DNA of 64,000 nt from DASYDU01 sp050248495 (GTDB taxonomy: Bacteria > Planctomycetota > Planctomycetia > Pirellulales > Lacipirellulaceae), in contig JBFWSG010000005.1 of the NCBI GenBank assembly GCA_050248495.1, forward strand, positions 117,420 to 181,419. Direction: 5' to 3'. This document shows positions 21,735 to 29,177 of this stretch, one piece after another. Position 1 is the stretch's first letter, and each line of letters opens with the position of its first letter. The position numbers and the translations under genes are program-made. The notes below the pieces were generated by a model. That model worked only from the letters and a program-made list of their open reading frames with translations. It did no database searches and was not told where the DNA came from.

Positions 21735-22055
21735 ATGGCGAAAGCTGCAGCCAAACCACCAACCAAGACCGAAGTTTTCTCGACGATTGCCGAGGCGACT
21801 GGACTCTCGAAGCGCGACGTGTCGAACGTGTTTGACGCTTTGGGCGACCAGATCAAGAAGGCCGTCAGCAGCCGCGGTCCCAAGACGTTCACGATCCATG
21901 GCATCTGCAAGATCGTGGTCCAGCACAAGCCGGCGACCAAAGAGCGTCAAGGCACCAACCCCTTCACCGGCGAACCGACGACCTTCAAGGCCAAGCCGGC
22001 CCGCAACGTCGTCAAGGTCCGTCCGCTGAAGAAGCTCAAGGACATGGCGTCCTAA
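21735..22055 (+). CDS. HU/IHF-family DNA-binding protein
   Basis: A 106-residue basic protein of the HU fold. The N-terminal helices (TKTEVFSTIAEATGLSKRDVSNVFDAL) are followed by the beta-arm region with GTNPFTGEPTTFKAKPARNV, which matches the HU arm pattern RNPxTGExxxIxAxxxxxF. It would bind and bend DNA as a nucleoid protein. The C-terminal VKVRPLKKLKDMAS extends slightly beyond the usual 90 residues. A GGAGG Shine-Dalgarno 10 bases upstream fixes the start. It stands alone, ending in a strong hairpin terminator. Confidence 0.92.
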   Translation: MAKAAAKPPTKTEVFSTIAEATGLSKRDVSNVFDALGDQIKKAVSSRGPKTFTIHGICKIVVQHKPATKERQGTNPFTGEPTTFKAKPARNVVKVRPLKKLKDMAS

Positions 22056-22241
22056 TCAGACGCTTCCTAATCAGACTTGGCTTCGTAGGCAATTTTGCCT
22101 GCGTGAGTCGGTCTGCCGAGGCGGTAGCAAATTAAGACCGCGTCGCCGCGATGCCAGGTAACCGGCGCAAGCCGGCACTGTGGGCGGAAACGTCGCCGCG
22201 ACGCAATCGCCGCAAGTCCCCCCGGGGCAAGCGCGCGAGTG

Positions 22242-22297
22242 AAGTGCCAGGAGTTTTTTCCCGTAGGAAGACGGGATTGGCTCCTGGCACTTTTTTT
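22242..22297 (+). terminator. Long two-part hairpin followed by a T-tract (HU terminator)
   Basis: A 12-bp perfect outer stem (22242-22253 with 22281-22292) encloses a second 5-bp stem (22260-22264 with 22271-22275). The right arm runs directly into seven T residues. This is a typical intrinsic terminator for the plus strand, 186 bases after the HU stop and before the convergent HEAT-repeat gene. Confidence 0.75.
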
Positions 22298-22326
22298 GTT
22301 GCGCCGTTGCTTTGCCTGGCCGCATT

Positions 22327-24738
22327 TCAAGGCGCTGAATCAGCGGCGTCGATCTGACGAAGTACGTTTGCGGCGACGGGATGAGTCGGCCAGAGTTTTC
22401 TTGCGGCCAAAGCATGCTTGCGTGCGGATTCGACTTCTCCCACTTGAAGTTCCCAGCGTGCGATATCGGCAAGTGCCGCTGGGTCACGCTCCACTTCGCT
22501 GCCCATGTTTGTCACAGACTGTAATGCAGTCTCACGATTCCCCGCTTGATCGTACATTAGCGCCACCATCAGCGCGGGTGGCGGCAGGGATTTGTCTTGA
22601 GACCATCTGCGATAGAGTTGGCTGTGGAATCGCTGCATCGAGTAGCGATCCGCGTTCGCATTAAAGTCCTCGAACGCTTCGTGGTACTCTCTTGGCAAAA
22701 GTCGTTCTCCGAAAAAGTCGGTTTGACTCAGTGGTTTCCATCCCATGTACCTGAGCTCGTCGACAGTCCATTGAGGATCAAGTGCCTCTTTCGACAACTG
22801 GATGAGTGGAAACGGAATAGGGTCAACATTCAGAGTAAGTGCGCCCGTCGATCGATCACATGACATTGTGAGCCGATGAAAATCCCAACCGCCGCCTCCA
22901 TATACTGAGGAACCACCGCCCCCTTGTTCCTGAAACCGAGGTTGGAATCGGCGCAAGTTTGCCATGCGGCCGGTCCAAATGAAGTTTCCCTTTGATTCGC
23001 TGGCCTCCCGGTCGATGAAGTTGCGAGCATAATGTGTCAGAAACGAAGCGCAAATGTCGCAAGTGGTCGTGAAATCTAGAAGGTTGCTACGTGCCGCGTC
23101 GCCGAGATGAATCTGATTACCCTCCGAGGGCCGGATAGTCGACGGCGGTGCCGCCGGCCAGATACTTTGCGCGGAGCCATGCTTAGTATCGAGCCATTCG
23201 CCATCCCGCGTGCGGATCGACGCAAACATCTTCGACCGCGGCAGCAAATATCGAATTATGGAGTGGTAGCGGCCATCCGTGCGGCGAATTCGGACGAAAT
23301 AGTAGAGCTGGCGAGCGTCGCCGTACACTGAATCAATGTTCCATGAGGGCGAATGGTCACCTTTCATGGCATCTCCGAACATCGCCCGCAAATCCGCGTC
23401 GACGATTTGGCGCGCCTCATCCTCGTTTGCAGCCATCGGTGGCCGCCTCCTGGACATTGCTGTCAAAAAATAGGTGGGACCTCCCACTTCATCGAACGGC
23501 AATTGCAACCGGCGGAGTCGATCGACCGCATCAACCGGTACGGCAAACGGTCGCTCGAGTAACAACGCCTCAGCGGCACGGCTTTCCAGGTCGGCCGAAT
23601 CAGCCAGATAATGCCGCCGCATGCGTTGAGATTCATACGCTACGCGTTGCCAGCGCCACGATTGCAGAACCTGGCGTGCGGCCTGTTTTACGGCCGGATC
23701 TCTGTCGTCGCACGCTTGGACCAATTCACGGCGGATCTGCGGAACGATCCGCAATTGCATATTCGAACCGATTGCTTCCGGCGCCAGGTCTGCCAGCTGC
23801 AGCAGGGATGGTAAGCGAAATTCATCGGGCCCGTCTTGCAGTAGTTTGAGGAAGATCGGGAGCGTCAGCCGGTGAATCTCTGTTTCTCCAGCCGTTGGTG
23901 TTCGATATCGACTCCGTTCTGGCAATTCGGCAAGGCGTTCGAGAGCGACCGCTGTCCAGAATCGGACGGATGGTTCCGCATCGGCGAGGTTTGCCCTGAG
24001 CGCCTCGATCCGCCTGCCGCGTGGACAATTCTCCGCAGACATCTCAGCCAACAGGTGCGCGGCGGCAATCCTGACATTTGGCTCGCGGCTATTAAGCGCC
24101 TCAATTAGTTCCGAGGAGTTGTTGGACGCACTCTCAGCACCGCTTTCGCGCTCGGAGCGAAGTTTTTCGATCAGCGCTTCACCCAGGCTGCGTTGGGTTT
24201 GCACTTCAAGCGTCCGTTCGACTTCGGCGAAGTGCTTTCGTAGCCGGTCCTGTTCGTTTTGCCATTCTCTCGTTGGGCGATAGTCCTCAATCGTCGAGTA
24301 GCTTGGCTGGATCAACGCACATTCCGCGCGGGTCAATCCACTCCCACGAATCCAGTTGACGAGTGGGCCTTGCGTCACGTCTTCGATGCGGACGTGATTC
24401 CGCGTCGACGCGATGCTGGCCACCAGGCCTGAGTGGCCGTCGAGTCGAATTAAGTGCCCAACCGCACACGCCGTTCCGCACTTATCCACGAAGTATGGAA
24501 CTAATTGTCCCGGGAAGTCCAGATTCCTCGGGAAGCGACCAACGATGGCGTAGTCGTGCAGCCGAGCAATTTGCAGACGCCGTCGCGACGCTAACTCTCT
24601 GTAAATTGAGTCGATCGCCGACGGCGATGCCTTCGTCTCGTAAGTAGTTGACGGGGCATTCGAAGTGAGCGTCGACGAATCGGTAGCAGCAATGTGAAGT
24701 GATGCGAAGCACGCCAAAAGCACACATCGGATTGCCAT
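22327..24738 (-). CDS. Secreted HEAT-repeat protein with conserved Cys-containing N-terminal domain
   Basis: An 803-residue exported protein. The signal peptide (MAIRCVLLACFASLHIAA) is followed at about residues 45-150 by a conserved-looking block: GRFPRN, VPYFVDKCGTACAVGHLI, a GHSGLVASIASTRNHVRIEDV segment, and SGLTRAECALIQPSY. HEAT-like repeats follow at about 210-380 (EALNSREPNVRIAAAHLLAEM, ALERLAEL). The second half, about 400 residues, is unassigned and ends with a TPR-like segment. An AGGAGG sequence 7 bases upstream of the ATG decides the start. Codon use looks less GC-biased than the neighbours, which suggests acquisition; this is a visual impression only. Function unknown. Confidence 0.65.
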   Translation of the reverse strand: MAIRCVLLACFASLHIAATDSSTLTSNAPSTTYETKASPSAIDSIYRELASRRRLQIARLHDYAIVGRFPRNLDFPGQLVPYFVDKCGTACAVGHLIRLDGHSGLVASIASTRNHVRIEDVTQGPLVNWIRGSGLTRAECALIQPSYSTIEDYRPTREWQNEQDRLRKHFAEVERTLEVQTQRSLGEALIEKLRSERESGAESASNNSSELIEALNSREPNVRIAAAHLLAEMSAENCPRGRRIEALRANLADAEPSVRFWTAVALERLAELPERSRYRTPTAGETEIHRLTLPIFLKLLQDGPDEFRLPSLLQLADLAPEAIGSNMQLRIVPQIRRELVQACDDRDPAVKQAARQVLQSWRWQRVAYESQRMRRHYLADSADLESRAAEALLLERPFAVPVDAVDRLRRLQLPFDEVGGPTYFLTAMSRRRPPMAANEDEARQIVDADLRAMFGDAMKGDHSPSWNIDSVYGDARQLYYFVRIRRTDGRYHSIIRYLLPRSKMFASIRTRDGEWLDTKHGSAQSIWPAAPPSTIRPSEGNQIHLGDAARSNLLDFTTTCDICASFLTHYARNFIDREASESKGNFIWTGRMANLRRFQPRFQEQGGGGSSVYGGGGWDFHRLTMSCDRSTGALTLNVDPIPFPLIQLSKEALDPQWTVDELRYMGWKPLSQTDFFGERLLPREYHEAFEDFNANADRYSMQRFHSQLYRRWSQDKSLPPPALMVALMYDQAGNRETALQSVTNMGSEVERDPAALADIARWELQVGEVESARKHALAARKLWPTHPVAANVLRQIDAADSAP

Positions 24739-24819
24739 GCTGCGACCTCCTGAAATAGCATCCCCAGTTGCTACTGTGCAATGGCCTCCCAGCACTGAAA
24801 TCGGAGGTAGGCGCTTCGC

Positions 24820-25425
24820 TTATTTCACTGGTTCCACGGCCGCGTCGCCCGACAGCATTGCTTCCGCATCGTCGACGGCCTTTTGGAGCGTTTCGACGCG
24901 CTTCTCCTGCCGCAAGTAAGCCTTGGCTTCCGGCATCTTGGCCACCAGCTCGTCGACTTGCTTGGCCTCCGGCGTGCCGGGCGTGTTGATCAGCTTCATC
25001 GTCTCGCGGGCTTTGTTGATCGGCCCCGTGAGCTCCGCGGTCTTTTCCTGCATCTGTTTGTGCGCGTCCATCAACTGGTCGAGCGCGGCATCGGCGTCGC
25101 CCAGCGGCGCGGCCGGTTTCTTGGCGTCGCCGGCGGGCGCGCCCTCGGTGGCCGGGTCGGTTGCAGCGCCGGTGAGCAGGCCTTCGAGGTTCGAGAGGGC
25201 ATCGGCGGCCGATTGTTCGGGCGTCGTGCCGGCGATTTCTTCGCAGACCTTCAGCGCCGCCTTCTGCCGGGCCGCGTCGTAAGCCGGCCGCAAGTTGTCG
25301 AGGCGGGCCTCGGCGCGTTCGAGGCTCTTTACGGCGTCGTCGTATTTTTCCTGCGGCGTGGGCTCCGGCATACAGCCGCCGATCGCCGCCAGTAGAAACA
25401 AGTGAATGAGAGTCAATCGTCGCAT
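24820..25425 (-). CDS. Small helical lipoprotein
   Basis: A 201-residue protein with a lipoprotein signal peptide: MRRLTLIHLFLLAAIGGC, with Cys18 as the lipidated residue. The mature part is helical and Ala/Glu/Lys-rich, with coiled-coil-like stretches (KYDDAVKSLERAEARLDNL; KRVETLQKAVDDAEAML) around an Ala/Pro/Gly linker. No enzymatic motif is visible. It ends 82 bases before the start of the HEAT-repeat gene on the same strand and may be cotranscribed with it. Confidence 0.6.
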   Translation of the reverse strand: MRRLTLIHLFLLAAIGGCMPEPTPQEKYDDAVKSLERAEARLDNLRPAYDAARQKAALKVCEEIAGTTPEQSAADALSNLEGLLTGAATDPATEGAPAGDAKKPAAPLGDADAALDQLMDAHKQMQEKTAELTGPINKARETMKLINTPGTPEAKQVDELVAKMPEAKAYLRQEKRVETLQKAVDDAEAMLSGDAAVEPVK

Positions 25426-25727
25426 GGTCGCCTCCAAGATCCAGTGAGAGTCCCCAGCGACATCATAACCGATCGCGCGACGGGGCGGACAGGAGGTGCG
25501 GCTCGGGCATTGCGGACCGAAACGAGCGCCCGGTCGGCGGCCACGCGCGTGGGCTGTATTTCCAATCGATTCGCCACCATCATCCGGCGTTATTCCCGCA
25601 CAGCGCAACATTTTTCGTGCCTGACAATTTGCTTTCGCCGTTCGCGGCGCGACCTACGATGAGTCTTGGGAGGCCCGTGCTGTGTGGGTGTTCGCAGCTT
25701 CCTGCTATTCTTGGTGTCGAGGGTGTC

Positions 25728-27002
25728 ATGTCTCGATTCGGCTCTCTTCTAAAGTGCTCTCGCGGTGGTCGGTGTGGTGGTCGGCATAGCAGTCGGCGCA
25801 GTGGAACTGGGTTTACTTTGATCGAGTTGTTAGTGGTGATAGCCATCATCGGCACGCTCGTCGCGCTGCTGTTGCCGGCGATCCAGTCGGCGCGGAAGGC
25901 GGCGCGGCGGTCGATGTTGAAAGGTGAATCGTACGACGAGACGAGCGCGGCTGCGTTCGTCGACGGTGTGCCGGTCGAAGGCGCCTTGCCCCAGGCGCGA
26001 ATTGCCTCGTTCGCGGCGGACGTCTCCCTGACGCCGAAGCTGAGCGTCGGCACGGTGACTCCGGATTCGATCTACGAAGCCCGCTTCGTCGGCAAGATTT
26101 CGGCCGCGCGGCCCAGCGAGTCGGCCGCTGAGTGTGAGCTCGCCTTGCCCCTGCCGCCGCAGATCATCTCGCTGGGCGACCTGTCGATCTCGACGCCCGC
26201 GGGAGCGCGCGAACAAGTCACGCTCCGTGAAGGCAAGCTCGTGTGGCGCGGCAACCTGCCCGCGGAACCGACCGCGCTGGACGTCACCTACACCGCCGTC
26301 GGCAAGGGACTATACGAGCTCGCGGTGGTGGCCGGCGGATTACTCGATGACTACCGCGTGTCGCTCACGGCAAACGGTTCGGACGTGCGACTCTTCGAGT
26401 TGTCGTTGCAGCCGACGAGCATCGAACGCGCCGGCGGCAGCAGCACCTATCGCTGGGACTACGACCGCCTGCTCTTCGGCCGCCCGGTGCGAATCGACGT
26501 GCTCGGCATCGCGCCGATCGATCGGCTGGGCGAGTTGACGTGGCTCGGCCCGCTGAGCATCGTCGCGTTCGGGCTGCTGGTGGGGCTGGTCGTGCACGCG
26601 GCCAACGTGCCGAGGTTCGATCGCTGGATGCTCTTGCTCACGATCGGCACCTTTGCCGGAGCCTATCCGCTGATGTATTTCGCCCAGGAATACATCTCGC
26701 TTTTGCCGGCAGTCCTGGTCTGCGGCGCGGCGGCGGTGGCGATCATCGGTTTGCGGACGATGACGCTGATGGGACTATGGCGGGCGGCGCTCGGCGTGGT
26801 GCTGCCGGCCGCGGCGATCATGGTCGCAACGCTCGCGGCCGCCGTCTGGCCGCAGCTGCAAGGAATCCTGCTCACGGCCATGGCCCTCGCGCTATTCATC
26901 GCCACGATGATGCTCATGCCGCACGTCACGGCCAACAGCAGCGGCTTCTGGCGGCTCCGCGAGCGGCACGCGCCGGCGGCGGTGGGAATTGGGCGACCGT
27001 AG
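25728..27002 (+). CDS. Prepilin-type N-terminus fused to a multi-pass membrane protein
   Basis: A 424-residue protein with an unusual architecture. Residues 28-50 are a canonical type IV prepilin signal: cleavage at Gly28-Phe29 in GFTLIELLVVIAIIG, with Glu at mature position 5. Instead of a pilin head, about 200 residues of beta-rich extracytoplasmic sequence follow. Then come about five transmembrane helices (about 270-290, 298-318, 325-347, 352-375, 380-400). The C-terminal half resembles the CreD layout of an outer domain followed by several helices, but I cannot confirm homology. The chosen ATG has GAGGG just upstream and leaves 27 basic residues before the pilin helix. Its stop abuts the convergent rtcB stop. 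Confidence 0.6.
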   Translation: MSRFGSLLKCSRGGRCGGRHSSRRSGTGFTLIELLVVIAIIGTLVALLLPAIQSARKAARRSMLKGESYDETSAAAFVDGVPVEGALPQARIASFAADVSLTPKLSVGTVTPDSIYEARFVGKISAARPSESAAECELALPLPPQIISLGDLSISTPAGAREQVTLREGKLVWRGNLPAEPTALDVTYTAVGKGLYELAVVAGGLLDDYRVSLTANGSDVRLFELSLQPTSIERAGGSSTYRWDYDRLLFGRPVRIDVLGIAPIDRLGELTWLGPLSIVAFGLLVGLVVHAANVPRFDRWMLLLTIGTFAGAYPLMYFAQEYISLLPAVLVCGAAAVAIIGLRTMTLMGLWRAALGVVLPAAAIMVATLAAAVWPQLQGILLTAMALALFIATMMLMPHVTANSSGFWRLRERHAPAAVGIGRP

Positions 27003-28139
27003 TTACCCGACTCCTTTGTAACTCACCAGCGGCCGCAGCTCGCGCGTGATGCGGACCAGGTCGCGTTGTGCGCGGAGCACCTGACGGATGTCTTTGTACG
27101 CCGCGGGTGCTTCGTCGCGCAAAGATGCAGCGCGCCGCTCGTCGAACCAGACGGTTTTCATTTGACGTAATAAGTCGCGAGCGGACACGCGATGTGACGC
27201 TTCGCCGCGGCTCATGCGCCGGCCTGCGCCATGAGAGCACGAATCGAGCGCCCGCTCCGCGCCGCGTCCGACGACGTGATAACTGGCGGTGCCCATCGAG
27301 CCGGGGATCACAGCAGTCGCGCCCTCGGCGGCCCGTTGTGCGCCCTTGCGGTGTACCAGCCAGGGCTCTGCGAAGTGAGTTTCCAGCTCGACATGGTTGT
27401 GATCCGTGTGGATGAGCGTGGTCCAATCGGTGGCCACGTGGAACAGCTGGAGCAGCAGTTCTTCCGTGGCGTGCAACATCGCGGTGCGGCTCGCCGCCGC
27501 GTAGGCCCGCGCCCAAGTGACGTCGTGAAGATAGGCTGCGCCAGCTTGCGAGCGGGCTTCGAGCGCCGGAAGCCGAGAGTGCGGCGACCGAGCGCGCTCC
27601 AAGTGAAAGCGCGTGATTGATTGCCCCATCGCGCGCGAGCCGCTGTGAAGCATAATCCAGAGTCGATCTTCGTCGTCCGATTGAAACTCCAAAAAATGGT
27701 TGCCACGGCCGAGTGTCCCCAACTGCACCCGTCCATCGCGGTCTGCGGCCTTCAACAACTGCGGATCGCTGAGGCCGATGGCGACAAGCTCGGCCGTCAG
27801 CGGGCGTTTTGCCGAGTGTTTGTTCCCGGGCACGCACGCGGCAAGGCCGCGGAGCAACTTTGCCGCCGATTGCCCGTTGGCAAATAACGTCGCATCGGCA
27901 TCGGCGGCCACTGCCGCCATGCCGCATCCAATGTCGCCGCCAATCGCCGCGGGGTACACCAGCTCGCGCGTGGCGACCACCGTTCCGACGCAGACATCGG
28001 CCGCCAGATGAACGTCGGGCATCACCGCCACGTAACGGACATCCTCCGCGCGGCGCAGGCGATCAAGAGATTGGGCCACGTCTTTCGTGAGCGGCTCGGC
28101 AAGCCAGGTGGCAACGGTCGGCAGCTGCGTCTCGTTCAT
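27003..28139 (-). CDS. rtcB: RtcB-family RNA ligase (short form)
   Basis: A 378-residue RtcB-type 3'-phosphate RNA ligase; canonical members are longer. The residues expected for metal and GMP binding are present: Asp69 and Cys72 in GGDIGCGM, His148 in GRGNHF, His165 in LHSGSR, His247 in DHNHV, and the probable guanylylated His303 in CSHGAGR. Family knowledge: RtcB joins 2',3'-cyclic phosphate or 3'-phosphate ends to 5'-hydroxyl ends using GTP and Mn2+. The ATG overlaps the stop of the RbfA-like gene by four bases, so the two products are made together. This suggests a role in repairing ribosomal RNA or tRNA rather than splicing. Confidence 0.9.
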   Translation of the reverse strand: MNETQLPTVATWLAEPLTKDVAQSLDRLRRAEDVRYVAVMPDVHLAADVCVGTVVATRELVYPAAIGGDIGCGMAAVAADADATLFANGQSAAKLLRGLAACVPGNKHSAKRPLTAELVAIGLSDPQLLKAADRDGRVQLGTLGRGNHFLEFQSDDEDRLWIMLHSGSRAMGQSITRFHLERARSPHSRLPALEARSQAGAAYLHDVTWARAYAAASRTAMLHATEELLLQLFHVATDWTTLIHTDHNHVELETHFAEPWLVHRKGAQRAAEGATAVIPGSMGTASYHVVGRGAERALDSCSHGAGRRMSRGEASHRVSARDLLRQMKTVWFDERRAASLRDEAPAAYKDIRQVLRAQRDLVRITRELRPLVSYKGVG

Positions 28140-28570
28140 GACGATGTCTCCCCATTCGAGAGATCGCCGAGCACGACGAACGACAGTAGCGGCGTCTTCC
28201 GCCGCGTGATGGCCGCGGCAACCGCGCACCGCAGGCGGCCCGAATGCTGTGCGAGCCGCGTCTCGATCGCGGCGCGGTCGAACTCCGCGGCCGGCAAGTC
28301 GCTGCTGACGGCCACCAGCAGCCGCGACACATCCGGCGCAGGTGCGACCGATACGACGTGCAGGCTCTGCAGCAGCTCGTCGTGCGTTTCGCCTGACAGG
28401 ACGAGGTCAAGCGTCTCGGCCACCTGGCGGAAAAGTTGGTGGGAACGATTAAGGTCTTTGCCGCGCTTGCGGCCGGTTTGAAAGTAGTCGCGTGGGTCGA
28501 GGCCGTCTTCCGGCCCGAGCTCATTGCAGTGCGCGAGCATTTGCGCGCGCTTGCGCTTGTGGGGTGCCAT
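28136..28570 (-). CDS. RbfA-like ribosome-binding protein coupled to RtcB
   Basis: A 144-residue basic protein. After a charged start (MAPHKRKRAQML) it shows the KH-like pattern of ribosome-binding factor A: SHQLFRQVAETLDLVL, then VSVAPAPDVSRLLVAVSSDL, and finally RLRCAVAAAITRRKTPLLSFVVL, which corresponds to the RbfA stretch ending in lR..PeL.F. RbfA binds the 30S subunit near the decoding region during maturation and cold adaptation. The N-terminal 35 residues exceed the usual family start. Alternative: a diverged RbfA paralogue specialised for the RtcB partner. Its stop is inside the RtcB start (ATGA). Confidence 0.7.
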   Translation of the reverse strand: MAPHKRKRAQMLAHCNELGPEDGLDPRDYFQTGRKRGKDLNRSHQLFRQVAETLDLVLSGETHDELLQSLHVVSVAPAPDVSRLLVAVSSDLPAAEFDRAAIETRLAQHSGRLRCAVAAAITRRKTPLLSFVVLGDLSNGETSS

Positions 28571-28892
28571 GAATAGTCTCGCGGAGGAAAGAGGTGCGCA
28601 ACGGGTGCGCAGACAAACGGATCGCAGAAAAATCAGCGGCGAGAGTGAGCCCGGCAGCTCGGAATGAGATGCGACGTCGCGCACGCAGCGCGGCGACCTT
28701 TAACGAGCGCGCAGGCTCAGCGGCACAGCAGTATTGAATCGAGATTGCACGGCTGAGCCTCCTGGAACGGGGAAAGCGGCGTGCCCCCGAGAGCGGAATC
28801 GCTCGGGCCGACCAGTGGAAGGACACGACCGCTTGTCGCGAGGTTCGCGGTCCATACTGTTCGGCCCTCCGGCGGTTTGCGAGAATGGTGAT
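28571..28892. other. Divergent intergenic region, RbfA-like / 94-aa gene
   Basis: No gene or convincing promoter is visible. Open frames across it are short or arginine-rich shadows. It must contain the start signals for both flanking operons. Confidence 0.4.
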
Positions 28893-29177
28893 ATGGCAAC
28901 CGAAGATACCTCAGTTGAAAGCAGTAGCACGCCAAATTTGGCGGACGCTCCCGGCCCGGGCGAAGTTCCCGGCTTGGGAGATTTGGCCGAAGCTTTCTTC
29001 AAGTCGCTGGGGGTCACCGAACAGCGGTATCGGGAGGTGAAGGTCAAGCTGCACCTCGATCCGAAGTGCAATTGTGCCGACCGCCGGCGCTGGCTGAACG
29101 AAGTGGGGGCCAAGCTCGGCGTCGACGGCGTGGTCGTGAAGCTGGCCAGGTGGATGGATCGAGGGCGCGAGAAGTGA
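28893..29177 (+). CDS. Small conserved-looking protein with CNCxxRRxxLN motif
   Basis: A 94-residue acidic-then-basic protein. The N-terminal 35 residues are Ser/Pro/Gly-rich and probably disordered. The rest is helical: LGDLAEAFFKSLGVTEQRY, then LHLDPKCNCADRRRWLNEVG and a C-terminal helix. The CNC-x2-RR-x2-LN motif could be a small metal or redox site, but I do not recognise the family. The ATG is preferred over upstream in-frame codons because those upstream residues are arginine-rich spacer. The stop overlaps the GTG proposed for the amidohydrolase. Confidence 0.55.
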   Translation: MATEDTSVESSSTPNLADAPGPGEVPGLGDLAEAFFKSLGVTEQRYREVKVKLHLDPKCNCADRRRWLNEVGAKLGVDGVVVKLARWMDRGREK

